This document shows, piece by piece, positions 35,239 through 43,342 of a stretch of 64,000 bases of DNA; position 1 is the first letter of the stretch; every line of letters starts with the position of its first letter. The notes under the pieces are model-generated. The model had not been told where the DNA came from. It saw only the letters and a program-made list of their open reading frames with translations, and made no database searches. The translations under genes and the position numbers were made by a program. This stretch comes from Nocardioides currus (GTDB lineage: Bacteria > Actinomycetota > Actinomycetes > Propionibacteriales > Nocardioidaceae), in the NCBI RefSeq assembly GCF_003057875.1, contig NZ_PYXZ01000003.1, forward strand, positions 124,357 to 188,356, in the 5' to 3' direction.

Positions 35239-37361
35239 CCACCCACCGCCGTACGGAACCCGCGCAGTCGCAGGCTGTTGGTCACCACGAAGACGCTGGA
35301 CAGCGCCATCGCGGCGCCGGCGAGCATCGGGTTGAGCAGCCCGGCGGCGGCGAGGGGGATCGCGGCGACGTTGTAGGCGAAGGCCCAGAACAGGTTGCCC
35401 TTGATGATCGCGAGAGTACGGCGCGAGAGCCGGATCGCGTCCCCGGCCGCGCGCAGGTCGCCCCGCACCAGGGTGAGGTCGCTGGCCTCGATCGCGACGT
35501 CGGTGCCGGTGCCCATGGCGAGCCCGAGGTCAGCCTGCGCCAGCGCCGCCGCGTCGTTGACGCCGTCGCCGACCATGGCCACGACCCGACCCTGCGCCTG
35601 GAGGTCGGCGACCGCGGCGACCTTGTCGGCGGGCAGCACCTCGGCGATCACGGTGTCGATGCCGACCTCCGCCGCGACCGCCTCGGCCGCGGCCCGGTTG
35701 TCGCCGGTCAGCAGGATCGGCGTCAGGCCGAGTGCCGTGAGGTCGTCGACCGCCTGCTTCGAGGTGGGCTTGACCGTGTCGGCGACATGCAGGGTGCCCC
35801 GGGGCGTGCCGTCGACGACGACGGCGACGCCGGCGGGGGCGCGGCCGACCTCGACGACGCGGCCCTCGACGACGCCGCGCACCCCGTGGCCGGGGGTGCT
35901 CGTGAAGTCGGTGACCGGCGGCAGGGCGCCGAACCGGTCGCGGGCGGCGTCCGCGATGGCGCGTCCGATGGGGTGCTCGGAGGCGTCCTCGACGGCGCCC
36001 GCCCAGCGCAGCACGTCGTCGTCCACGTCGCCGGGGACCAAGGTCATCCGGCCGGTCGTCACGGTGCCGGTCTTGTCGAGCACGACGGTGTCGACGGCGC
36101 GGGTGGACTCGAGCACCTCGGGCCCGCGGATCACGATGCCGAGCTGGGCACCGCGGCCGGTCCCGACGAGCAGGGCCGTCGGCGTGGCGAGTCCGAGGGC
36201 GCACGGGCACGCCACGATGAGCACGGCGACGGCGGCGGTGAACGCGGCCGGGGCACCGGCGCCGTTGCCGAGCCAGAAGCCCAGTGTCGTCACGGCGAGC
36301 ACGAGCACGATGGGCACGAAGATCCCCGAGACGCGGTCGGCCAGCCGCTGCACGGGGGCCTTGCCGCTCTGGGCGTCCTCGACCAGTCGTGCCAGTCGCG
36401 CGAGCTGGGTGTCGGAGCCGACCCAGGTGGCGCGGACCACGAGGCGGCCGCCGGCGTTGACGCTGGCCCCGACGACCGCGTCGCCGACGCCGACCTCGAC
36501 GGGCACGGGCTCGCCGGTCAGCAGGCTGAGGTCGACGGCGCTGGAGCCGGACTCGACGACGCCGTCGGTGGCGATCCGCTCGCCGGGGCGCACCACGAAC
36601 GTGTCGCCCACGACGAGCGTCTCGATCGGCACCCGCACCTCGGCGCCGTCGCGCAGCACCGCCGCGTCCTTGGCCCCGAGGCGGAGCAGGCCGGTCAGGG
36701 CGGCGCCCGCGGTCCGCTTCGCGCGGTGCTCGAACCAGCGACCGGCGAGGAGGAACGTCGTCACCCCGGCCGCGGCCTCGAGGTAGATGTTGCCCGCGCC
36801 GTCGCTGCGCTCGATGGTGAGCTCGAACGGGTGGGTCATGCCGGGGGTGCCGGCGGTGCCGAGGAAGAGCGCGTAGACCGACCACCCGAAGGCGGCCAGC
36901 GTGCCGATGCTGATGAGGGTGTCCATCGTGGCGGCGCCGTGGCGCAGGTTGGCCCAGGCGGCCCGGTGGAACGGCCACCCGCCCCACACCACGACCGGCG
37001 CGGCCAGGGTCAGCGACAGCCACTGCCAGAACTCGATCTGCAGGGCCGGCACCATCGCCATCGCGACGACCGGGACGGTGAGGACCGCGGAGACGACCAG
37101 GCGGACGAGCGCCTCGTCGGTCGCCGGGGCCTCGACCTCGGGCTCGTCGCTCGGCAGCGTGGCGGCGTACCCCGCCGCCTCGACCGTGGCCAGCAGGTCG
37201 TCGGTGCTCACCGTCGCGGGGAACTGCACGCGCGCCTTCTCGGTGGCGTAGTTGACCGAGGCGGTCACGCCGTCGAGCTTGTTGAGCTTGCGCTCGATCC
37301 GGTTGGCGCACGACGCGCAGGTCATGCCGGAGATCGCGAGCTCGACGTCAGTGGTCGTCAT
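35235..37361 (-). CDS. copA: Copper-transporting P1B-type ATPase CopA
   Basis: A 708-residue heavy-metal P-type ATPase that exports Cu(I) across the membrane. An N-terminal HMA domain has [12 protein letters not shown]. The intramembrane CPC motif is at residues 385-387 ([15 protein letters not shown]), phosphorylated Asp429 is in DKTGTVT, SEHPIG is the ATP-binding HP motif, and [10 protein letters not shown] lies at about residues 597-606. Eight membrane helices are expected. The ATG lies within the 3' end of the His-rich protein gene (14-bp overlap). Regulated through CsoR at the operon start. Confidence 0.95.
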   Translation of the reverse strand: MTTTDVELAISGMTCASCANRIERKLNKLDGVTASVNYATEKARVQFPATVSTDDLLATVEAAGYAATLPSDEPEVEAPATDEALVRLVVSAVLTVPVVAMAMVPALQIEFWQWLSLTLAAPVVVWGGWPFHRAAWANLRHGAATMDTLISIGTLAAFGWSVYALFLGTAGTPGMTHPFELTIERSDGAGNIYLEAAAGVTTFLLAGRWFEHRAKRTAGAALTGLLRLGAKDAAVLRDGAEVRVPIETLVVGDTFVVRPGERIATDGVVESGSSAVDLSLLTGEPVPVEVGVGDAVVGASVNAGGRLVVRATWVGSDTQLARLARLVEDAQSGKAPVQRLADRVSGIFVPIVLVLAVTTLGFWLGNGAGAPAAFTAAVAVLIVACPCALGLATPTALLVGTGRGAQLGIVIRGPEVLESTRAVDTVVLDKTGTVTTGRMTLVPGDVDDDVLRWAGAVEDASEHPIGRAIADAARDRFGALPPVTDFTSTPGHGVRGVVEGRVVEVGRAPAGVAVVVDGTPRGTLHVADTVKPTSKQAVDDLTALGLTPILLTGDNRAAAEAVAAEVGIDTVIAEVLPADKVAAVADLQAQGRVVAMVGDGVNDAAALAQADLGLAMGTGTDVAIEASDLTLVRGDLRAAGDAIRLSRRTLAIIKGNLFWAFAYNVAAIPLAAAGLLNPMLAGAAMALSSVFVVTNSLRLRGFRTAVGG

Positions 37362-38220
37362 CGTGGCCCTCCGCCTGCACCAGGAACTGCGCCGTCCTCA
37401 CGACGCCGTCGTGCTGGAAGTCGAGGTAGAGGTGGAAGTCGCCGGCGCTCGGGACCTCCGCCACGAACGGCACGTCCGGTCCAGGACCGCTCTCCTCCGG
37501 GTGGACGTGGAGGTAGGCGAGGTCGCCGTCGCGCAGGGCGACGAGGTGGCCGTAGGCGCCGAGGTAGGGCTCGAGGTCGGTGACGGGCTCGCCGTCGCGG
37601 GTCACGGTGACGGTCAGGTCACTGGCGGCGCCGGCGACGAGGTCGCCGTCGAGGGTGACGGTGTAGTCGTCGACCCGCGCCGTGCGGCTGGGCGTGGCCG
37701 GGGCGGGCTCGTCGACCCGACCGGGCACGGTGACGTCGGCGCCGAGGGTCAGCCCTTCGCCCCCGGTGGGCGTGAAGTCGGCGAAGACCCGCCACGCACC
37801 GGGCGCGACGTCGAGGTCGGTGCGCCACGTCCCGGCGTCGTCCATCGTCGGGTGGACGTGCTGGAAGCCGGACCCGTCGCGGCGTACGGCGATGAGGTGG
37901 AGCTGCTTCTCGTGCTCGACGTCGTAGGCGGTGACCGGGTGCCCGTCCTTCGTGATCGTGAACGCGACCGGACGGGTGCCGGGCCGGAGGGTCGTCTGCT
38001 CGAGGTCCAGGGCGTAGCCGTCCTGGCTGACCATCAGGCCGCCGGGGAGGTGGCCACCGTCGTCGTGGGACGCGTCCCCGTGGGCCATGGCGCCGTCCAT
38101 GTCGTGGGCGGCGGGTGGCTCGTCGAGCAGGGGGTCGGTCGCCGTACCCACGCCCCAGGCGGCGCCGAAGGCGGCGACGAGTCCGGCGGCGAAGATCGCC
38201 AGGCGGGTCGGGGTGTTCAC
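37348..38220 (-). CDS. His-rich exported protein of the copper operon
   Basis: A 290-residue protein with an N-terminal membrane anchor ([18 protein letters not shown]), a His/Met/Asp-rich putative copper-binding stretch ([19 protein letters not shown]) and two beta-sandwich-like domains, each with HxH-type signatures ([12 protein letters not shown] and [10 protein letters not shown]). Both domains share a closely similar [16 protein letters not shown] ending, suggesting an internal duplication. Likely an outside-facing copper-binding or delivery protein. It starts with an ATGA overlap at the end of copZ and overlaps copA by 14 bp. Confidence 0.7.
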   Translation of the reverse strand: MNTPTRLAIFAAGLVAAFGAAWGVGTATDPLLDEPPAAHDMDGAMAHGDASHDDGGHLPGGLMVSQDGYALDLEQTTLRPGTRPVAFTITKDGHPVTAYDVEHEKQLHLIAVRRDGSGFQHVHPTMDDAGTWRTDLDVAPGAWRVFADFTPTGGEGLTLGADVTVPGRVDEPAPATPSRTARVDDYTVTLDGDLVAGAASDLTVTVTRDGEPVTDLEPYLGAYGHLVALRDGDLAYLHVHPEESGPGPDVPFVAEVPSAGDFHLYLDFQHDGVVRTAQFLVQAEGHDDDH

Positions 38221-38423
38221 GACGACACGGCGTAGCCGGCTTCCTCGACGGCGGCCCGGACGGCGGCGGGGTCGAGGGGCTGGCTGCTGGTGACGGTGAC
38301 GGAGCCGGTCGCGAGGTCGACCGCGACGGACTCGACGGACGTGAGCTCGCGGATCTCCTCGGTGACGCTGGCGACGCAGTGGGCGCAGGTCATGCCGGTG
38401 ACGGTGAGGGTCGTGGTGGTCAT
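38217..38423 (-). CDS. copZ: Copper chaperone CopZ (HMA domain)
   Basis: A 68-residue single HMA domain with the metal site GMTCAHCVASV (CAHC). It carries Cu(I) in the cytosol to CopA. Its start overlaps the stop of csoR (ATGA) and its stop overlaps the start of the His-rich protein gene, so it is made in step with both. Confidence 0.92.
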   Translation of the reverse strand: MTTTTLTVTGMTCAHCVASVTEEIRELTSVESVAVDLATGSVTVTSSQPLDPAAVRAAVEEAGYAVSS

Positions 38424-38716
38424 GACTTCACCAGCCTCGCGATCGCGGCGCTGGCTTCCTTGAGCTTGATCGACTGCTCCTCGCCGCCCTCGCGGACGGC
38501 CTCGACGACGCAGTGCTCCATGTGCTCGTCGAGCAGGCCGAGCGAGAGGGCCTTCAGGGCGCTGTTGACGGCGGAGACCTGGGTGAGGATGTCGATGCAG
38601 TACTGCTCCTCGTCGACCATCCGGGCGATCCCGCGGACCTGCCCCTCGATGCGCCTCAGGCGCTTGAGGTGGGCGTCCTTGGTGCCGTGGGCGACGTAGC
38701 TGTGTTCGGTGGCCAT
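38420..38716 (-). CDS. csoR: CsoR copper-sensing repressor
   Basis: A 98-residue member of the CsoR/RcnR/FrmR family. The Cu(I) ligands Cys40 (QYCIDILTQ), His65 and Cys69 (DEHMEHCVVEA) are all present, making it a copper sensor rather than a nickel or formaldehyde sensor. HLKRLRRIEGQVRGIARM is the DNA-binding first helix. It is the first gene of the copper operon and probably binds the palindrome at 38725-38743. It overlaps the end of the GDPD gene by 61 bp in another frame. Confidence 0.93.
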   Translation of the reverse strand: MATEHSYVAHGTKDAHLKRLRRIEGQVRGIARMVDEEQYCIDILTQVSAVNSALKALSLGLLDEHMEHCVVEAVREGGEEQSIKLKEASAAIARLVKS

Positions 38717-39507
38717 GGCCTCAACATACCCCTAGGGGGTATGCCGTTCAAGGGAGCCCACTCGCCGCGCGCGATCAGCACCTCGCGCAGGCGGTCGGGG
38801 TGGTCGGTGATGATCGCGTCGACCCCGGCGTCGAGGAGGCGGTGCATCGTGGGCTGGTCGTCCACGGTCCACACGGCGACGCGGATGTCGAGGGCGTGGG
38901 CGCGACGCACGACCCGCTCGGCGTAGATCGGGACCCGTCCGAGCCGCAGCGGCACGTGCGCGAAGGTGCCCGACGCCACCCGTGCCGGCGGGCGGGCGTA
39001 GGACCGGGAGGCCGCGATCAGGGTCGTCAGGGCGCGCCAGCCCAGGGCCGTCGTCACGTCGGGCACGGCCTGCTGCACGAGACGCAGCCGGCTGGACCAC
39101 GCGCCGGCGATGCAGATGCGTGATGCCCACGCCCGATTGGCGCGCAGCAGCGACACCAGCGCGGGACCGGATGCGTCGTCCTTCAGGTCGATCGCGAACC
39201 GCGTGTCGGGGAAGGCGTGCAGGGCGGAGGCCAGGCTCGGGATCGGCTCACCCCCGACGACCCGGATCCGCCGCACCTGCGCCGAGTCCAGCGACGCGAT
39301 CGTGCCGGCGACGCCGGTCATCCGCTCGAGCGACGCGTCGTGGAAGCAGACCAGCTCTCCGTCGCGCGTGGTCTGCACGTCCGTCTCCAGGTAGCGCACC
39401 CCGAGGGCGGTCGCCCGCCCGAAGGTCGCCAGCGTGTTCTCCGGACCGAGCGCCACGCCGCCGCGGTGGGCGATCGCGAGTGGGCCGTGCTCCTCGCCGT
39501 ACCTCAT
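38656..39507 (-). CDS. Glycerophosphodiester phosphodiesterase
   Basis: A 283-residue GDPD that hydrolyses glycerophosphodiesters to glycerol-3-phosphate and an alcohol. The catalytic motif is IAHRGGVALGPENTLATF with His and Glu/Asn, then ETDVQTTRDGELVCFHD (Glu and Asp metal ligands, general acid His), and AVWTVDDQPTM and DAIITDHPDRL at the end. ATG at 39507 is used; another ATG 12 bp upstream is possible. The domain ends about 30 codons before the stop, and those codons cover the CsoR operator and the csoR start. Confidence 0.88.
   Translation of the reverse strand: MRYGEEHGPLAIAHRGGVALGPENTLATFGRATALGVRYLETDVQTTRDGELVCFHDASLERMTGVAGTIASLDSAQVRRIRVVGGEPIPSLASALHAFPDTRFAIDLKDDASGPALVSLLRANRAWASRICIAGAWSSRLRLVQQAVPDVTTALGWRALTTLIAASRSYARPPARVASGTFAHVPLRLGRVPIYAERVVRRAHALDIRVAVWTVDDQPTMHRLLDAGVDAIITDHPDRLREVLIARGEWAPLNGIPPRGMLRPWPPNTATSPTAPRTPTSSA
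38725..38743. promoter_or_regulatory. CsoR operator
   Basis: CATACCCCTAGGGGGTATG is a near-perfect palindrome with the TACCCC/GGGGTA core of CsoR-type operators (established for M. tuberculosis and others). It lies 8 bp before the csoR start and within the last codons of the GDPD gene. Confidence 0.85.
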
Positions 39508-39657
39508 GGTCGCCAGCATGCGAGCGCGACCGAGGCTGCGGGAAGCGGAACCCGCGAGGATCGGCGACTGTTCACGCACCCGTCACGCGACCAGCGGGAA
39601 TCGGACACCCCAGGTCGGCGTTGTGGCGGCGACAGTCCACCCGAGAGGAGCCCGACC

Positions 39658-40044
39658 ATGACCGACTTCACGCCCTTCGAGGAGCTGCTGGCGGGCCACG
39701 CCGGTCTCCTGTCGGACTCCACGCACGACCGCTGGGTGCGCGCCCAGTCCCTGTTCGAGGACCGGGCCTACCGCGAGGCGATCGTGCTGCTGCGCGAGCT
39801 GGTCGAGGACCCCGGCGACGTCGTGCACGCCCTCACCGAGGTGCGCCTGCTGCTGGCCAGGTCCTACTACCACTCCGCGCTCCTCGGGCCGGCGATCGAG
39901 GCGGCTCGCGAGGTGCTGGCGGCCGACCCCGGCGAGGCCTACGCCCACCTGCTCATCGGTCGCTCGCTGCAGCGGCAGAGCAAGCGCGAGGAGGCGGAGC
40001 CGCACATGAAGCTGGCCGAGCTGCTCGGTGGCTACACCGCCTGA
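39658..40044 (+). CDS. TPR-like protein
   Basis: A 128-residue helical protein with two or three tetratricopeptide-like repeats (WVRAQSLFEDRAYREAIVLLRELV, LLLARSYYHSALLGPAIEAAREVLAADP, AYAHLLIGRSLQRQSKREEAEPHMKLAE). Probably a scaffold for protein contacts. GAGAGGAG is the ribosome site before the ATG. It stands alone between GDPD and the LLM oxidoreductase operon. Function unknown. Confidence 0.8.
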   Translation: MTDFTPFEELLAGHAGLLSDSTHDRWVRAQSLFEDRAYREAIVLLRELVEDPGDVVHALTEVRLLLARSYYHSALLGPAIEAAREVLAADPGEAYAHLLIGRSLQRQSKREEAEPHMKLAELLGGYTA

Positions 40045-40074
40045 GGCGGAATAGGGCGGTGCGGGTCGCCGTTA

Positions 40075-40097
40075 CAGGTAGTACAGTCTTCAACTAC
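40075..40097. promoter_or_regulatory. Operator-like motif upstream of LLM oxidoreductase gene, shared with yceI
   Basis: The sequence CAGGTAGTACAGTCTTCAAC (40075-40094) continues into TAC, making a 5+5 inverted repeat GTAGT...ACTAC. The same GGTAGTACAnnnTTCAAC occurs at 58474-58493 before yceI. It lies 19 bp before the LLM gene start, overlapping the probable promoter. Sharing suggests a common redox regulator; the family is not known. Confidence 0.55.
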
Positions 40098-40115
40098 TAG
40101 ATCCAGGAGGGCACC

Positions 40116-41252
40116 ATGCAGTTCGGCATCTTCAGCGTCGGCGACATCACCCCCGACCCGACCACCGGTGTGGCGCCCACCGAGGGCGAGCGCATCGAGT
40201 CCATGACGCGGATCGCGCTCAAGGCCGAGGAGGTCGGCCTGGACGTCTTCGCGACCGGCGAGCACCACAACCCGCCGTTCGTCGTCTCCTCGCCCACCAC
40301 GCACCTGGCCTGGATCGCGGCGAAGACCGAGCGGCTGCTGCTCTCCACGTCCACGACGCTGATCACCACCAACGACCCGGTGAAGATCGCCGAGGACTAC
40401 GCCTTCCTCCAGCACCTCTCCGGCGGCCGCGTCGACCTGATGATGGGTCGCGGCAACACCGGCCCGGTCTACCCGTGGTTCGGCAAGGACATCCGCGACG
40501 GCATCAAGCTCGCGGTCGAGAACTACCACCTGCTGCGCACCCTGTGGCGCGAGCCCGTCGTCAACTGGCAGGGCCAGTTCCGCACCCCGCTGCAGGGCTA
40601 CATGAGCACGCCCGCCCCGCTCGACGGCACCCCGCCGTTCGTGTGGCACGGCTCGATCCGCAGCCCCGAGATCGCCGAGCAGGCGGCCTACTACGGCGAC
40701 GGCTTCTTCCACAACCACATCTTCTGGAACAAGGAGCACACCGAGCAGATGGTGAGGCTCTACCGCCAGCGCTTCGAGCACTACGGCCACGGCGCCGCCG
40801 ACCAGGCGTTCGTCGGGCTCGGCGGGCAGGTCTTCATGGGCACCAGCGAGGCGGAGGCCAGGAAGCAGTTCCGGCCCTACTTCGACAACGCCCCGGTCTA
40901 CGGCCACGGCCCGTCGCTCGAGGAGTTCACGCGAGCCACCCCGCTGACCGTCGGCACCCCCGAGCAGGTCATCGAGCGCACCCTCGGGTTCGCCGACTAC
41001 GCCGGTGACTACCAGCGCCAGATGTTCCTGGTCGACCACGCCGGACTGCCCACCGACGTCGTGCTCGAGCAGATCGAGATCCTCGGTCGCGAGGTCGTCC
41101 CGGTGCTCCGCGCCGAGTTCGACCGCCGTCGCCCGGCCCACGTCCCGAGCGACCCGCCCACCCACACCACCCTCGTCGCGGCCGGCCCGAACGCCCCGCA
41201 CCACCTCGTCGAGCCCGCCAGGGCGACCGCCTCACAAGGAGCCAGCGCATGA
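40116..41252 (+). CDS. LLM-class FMN-dependent oxidoreductase, CE1758-type
   Basis: A 378-residue luciferase-like flavin-dependent oxidoreductase. FGIFSVGDITPDPTTG is the family opening; the active-site region FATGEHHNPPFVVSSPTTHLAWIA and DLMMGRGNTGPVYPWFGKD are the LLM flavin-binding segments. It overlaps by 4 bp with the FMN reductase gene (ATGA), matching the known two-gene unit of the CE1758/CE1759 type in corynebacteria and relatives. The reductase supplies FMNH2. AGGAGGGC precedes the ATG. Confidence 0.88.
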   Translation: MQFGIFSVGDITPDPTTGVAPTEGERIESMTRIALKAEEVGLDVFATGEHHNPPFVVSSPTTHLAWIAAKTERLLLSTSTTLITTNDPVKIAEDYAFLQHLSGGRVDLMMGRGNTGPVYPWFGKDIRDGIKLAVENYHLLRTLWREPVVNWQGQFRTPLQGYMSTPAPLDGTPPFVWHGSIRSPEIAEQAAYYGDGFFHNHIFWNKEHTEQMVRLYRQRFEHYGHGAADQAFVGLGGQVFMGTSEAEARKQFRPYFDNAPVYGHGPSLEEFTRATPLTVGTPEQVIERTLGFADYAGDYQRQMFLVDHAGLPTDVVLEQIEILGREVVPVLRAEFDRRRPAHVPSDPPTHTTLVAAGPNAPHHLVEPARATASQGASA

Positions 41253-41899
41253 CCCGCCGCATCGTCGTCCTCACCGCCGGACTGACGATCCCCTCCTCCA
41301 CCCGACTGCTCGGCGACCAGCTCGCCGACGCCGTCGCGGCGGCGGTGGGCGCCCGCGGCGAGGCCGTGAGCTTCGAGTACGTCGAGGTGCGCGAGCTCGC
41401 CCAGGACCTGGCCGCCTACATGACCAGCGGGGGCGTCGCGACCGAGCGTCTCGCCGCCGTGCGCGAGCAGATCTCCGCGGCGGACGGCCTGATCGCCGTG
41501 ACGCCTGTCTTCAGCGCGAGCTACAGCGGGCTGTTCAAGATGATGTTCGACGCGCTCGACACCGACGCCCTCAACGGCCTGCCGGTGCTGGTCGCCGCCA
41601 CTGCAGGGTCCGCGCGCCACTCGCTGGTGCTCGACCACGCGATGCGCCCGCTGTTCTCCTACCTGCGAGCCGTCGTGCTGCCCACCGGGGTGTTCGCCGC
41701 CACCGAGGACTTCGGCTCCACCGGTCTTGCGGACCGGGTCGCCCGGGCCGCGGCCGAGCTGGCCAACGCGGTCGTGGTCGCGGGCAGCGACCACGTGGCC
41801 GGGTTCGCACCCGACCCGACCGCGCGGCGCCGTACGTCCGGGAACGACCTGGCCCCTGTCACCGAGTTCGCCGACCTGCTGCGCGGCCACTCCGGGTGA
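41249..41899 (+). CDS. NAD(P)H-dependent FMN reductase, CE1759-type
   Basis: A 216-residue flavodoxin-fold reductase. VVLTAGLTIPSSTRLLGDQLAD is the FMN phosphate loop; AADGLIAVTPVFSASYSGLFKMMFDAL and VLVAATAGSARHSLVLDHAMRPLFSYL are further conserved segments of the SsuE/FMN_red family. It is the partner of the upstream LLM monooxygenase in the LLM-duo arrangement. The substrate of the pair is unknown; desulfonation or oxidation of organosulfur or xenobiotic compounds is the general family role. Confidence 0.88.
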   Translation: MTRRIVVLTAGLTIPSSTRLLGDQLADAVAAAVGARGEAVSFEYVEVRELAQDLAAYMTSGGVATERLAAVREQISAADGLIAVTPVFSASYSGLFKMMFDALDTDALNGLPVLVAATAGSARHSLVLDHAMRPLFSYLRAVVLPTGVFAATEDFGSTGLADRVARAAAELANAVVVAGSDHVAGFAPDPTARRRTSGNDLAPVTEFADLLRGHSG

Positions 41900-41919
41900 T
41901 CGCCGGGTGACGGCGTGGC

Positions 41920-42261
41920 ATGGTGGACACCATGACGCAGCCCGAGTCCTTCCTCGACCAGCTGAAGCGGGCCTACGACGACCTCGAGATCGACCGGCAC
42001 CTCACCGAGGCCGCCGACCAGCTCGAGTCCGCGTTCGTCAGCGCCCGGTCGATGGTCGCGACGCTGGCCGCCGAGCGCGGCGACGAGGTGGAGGACTTCC
42101 TCGACAAGGCGTCCTCGTCGATCGACGAGCGCACCGACGGCAGGTACGCCGAGCAGGTCGGCAAGGTCCGTGAGGGCGTTTCCGGTGTCGTGGCGAAGCT
42201 GGCGGAGTACCGTCCTGCCAGCGCGCCGGTCGAGGAGATCGAGACGCCACCCGCCGAGTGA
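41920..42261 (+). CDS. MT0933-antitoxin-like helical protein
   Basis: A 113-residue helical, acidic protein. DFLDKASSSIDERTDGRYAEQVGKVREGV resembles the repeated motif of the MT0933-type antitoxin family (a short domain with IDE-TGGKY-DKV style). A start at the second ATG (41932) is equally possible. The usual toxin gene is not next to it, so the antitoxin function is only a similarity. A strong terminator follows 14 bp after the stop. Confidence 0.6.
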   Translation: MVDTMTQPESFLDQLKRAYDDLEIDRHLTEAADQLESAFVSARSMVATLAAERGDEVEDFLDKASSSIDERTDGRYAEQVGKVREGVSGVVAKLAEYRPASAPVEEIETPPAE

Positions 42262-42274
42262 CCGGCCCCCCAGC

Positions 42275-42313
42275 TGAAGGCCCGCTTCCACCCCCGTGGG
42301 GAGCGGGCCTTCA
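42275..42313 (+). terminator. Intrinsic terminator
   Basis: TGAAGGCCCGCT (42275-42286) pairs perfectly with AGCGGGCCTTCA (42302-42313) and is followed by CCCTTT. It ends the transcript of the antitoxin-like gene, before the SRPBCC gene promoter. Confidence 0.8.
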
Positions 42314-42360
42314 CCCTTTCGGGCTTGTGTGCCGGCGGGTGGCGAGGCACGGTCGACGAC

Positions 42361-42825
42361 ATGACCGACACCAAGATCACCGTGGAACGGACCATCCAGG
42401 CCTCGACGGCCGACGTCTTCGACGTCCTGAGCAACCCCGAGCGGCACGCCGAGCTCGACGCCTCAGGCTTCGTCAAGGGCGACATCGGCTCCAACCGCAT
42501 CCAGCAGGTCGGGGACGTGTTCACGATGGACATGACCGGCGACCACATGGGCGGCGACTACCAGACCGAGAACCACGTCACCGGCTACTCGCCCAACCAG
42601 CTGCTCGCCTGGCAGACCGCGCCCGCCGGTCAGGAGCCCCCCGGCTGGCAGTGGGTGTGGGAGCTCGAGGCGCAGGGGTCCGACGCGACGACCGTGCGCC
42701 ACACCTACGACTGGACCAACGTCACCGACCAGGACCTGCTCCAGAAGGTCGGCTTCCCGCTGGTCAGCCAGTCGCAGCTCGAGGACACCCTGGCCAACCT
42801 CGACCAGGCGGTCACGGGCTCCTAG
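42361..42825 (+). CDS. SRPBCC (polyketide cyclase-like) protein
   Basis: A 154-residue SRPBCC-fold protein. VERTIQASTADVFDVLSNPERHAELD is the typical first strand and helix, with WELEAQGSDATTVRHTYDWT as the late strand pair and a final helix. ATG at 42361 excludes an upstream in-frame ATG that would overlap the terminator region. Probably binds a hydrophobic ligand. It is 36 bp upstream of a VOC-family gene, and the two may be cotranscribed. Confidence 0.8.
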   Translation: MTDTKITVERTIQASTADVFDVLSNPERHAELDASGFVKGDIGSNRIQQVGDVFTMDMTGDHMGGDYQTENHVTGYSPNQLLAWQTAPAGQEPPGWQWVWELEAQGSDATTVRHTYDWTNVTDQDLLQKVGFPLVSQSQLEDTLANLDQAVTGS

Positions 42826-42861
42826 ATTGGGTGGCGTCCCCACCAACCCCAGGAGCAGGTC

Positions 42862-43281
42862 ATGGCGAGCAGGCTCAACCCCTACATCAACGTGCTCGAC
42901 GGGAAGGCCCGCGAGGCGCTCGAGTTCTACCAGTCCGTCCTCGGCGGCGACTTCGACGTCATGACCTTCGGCGACATGGGCACCGAGGGCCCGATGGCCA
43001 CGCAGGTGATGCACGGCCAGCTCGAGACGGACGCCGGCTACACCCTGATGGTCGCCGACGCGCCGCCGGAGATGGTGCAGGTGACGATGGGCAACAACAT
43101 CACCGTCAGCCTCTCCGGCGGGACCGAGGACGCCGACGCGCTGCGTGGCTACTTCGCCGGTCTCGCCGAGGGCGGCTCCGTCCCGCAGCCCCTCGAGGCC
43201 GCGCCGTGGGGTGACGAGTTCGGGATGCTCACCGACAAGTTCGGGATCGGCTGGCTGGTGAACATCTCGGGCCAGGGCTGA
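42862..43281 (+). CDS. VOC-family (PhnB-like) protein
   Basis: A 139-residue glyoxalase/bleomycin-resistance-fold protein of the PhnB/3-demethylubiquinone methyltransferase-like type. INVLDGKAREALEFYQSVLGGDFDVMTFGDM, MHGQLETDAGYTLMVADAP and FGMLTDKFGIGWLVNI match the conserved positions of the PhnB-like group. The function is unknown. CAGGAGCAGG lies before the ATG. Confidence 0.85.
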   Translation: MASRLNPYINVLDGKAREALEFYQSVLGGDFDVMTFGDMGTEGPMATQVMHGQLETDAGYTLMVADAPPEMVQVTMGNNITVSLSGGTEDADALRGYFAGLAEGGSVPQPLEAAPWGDEFGMLTDKFGIGWLVNISGQG

Positions 43282-43342
43282 CGGCCTCGCGCCCGCCGCG
43301 CGTCATCGACGGCCTGCGGGGCGTCCTGCGAGGATCGCCGGC

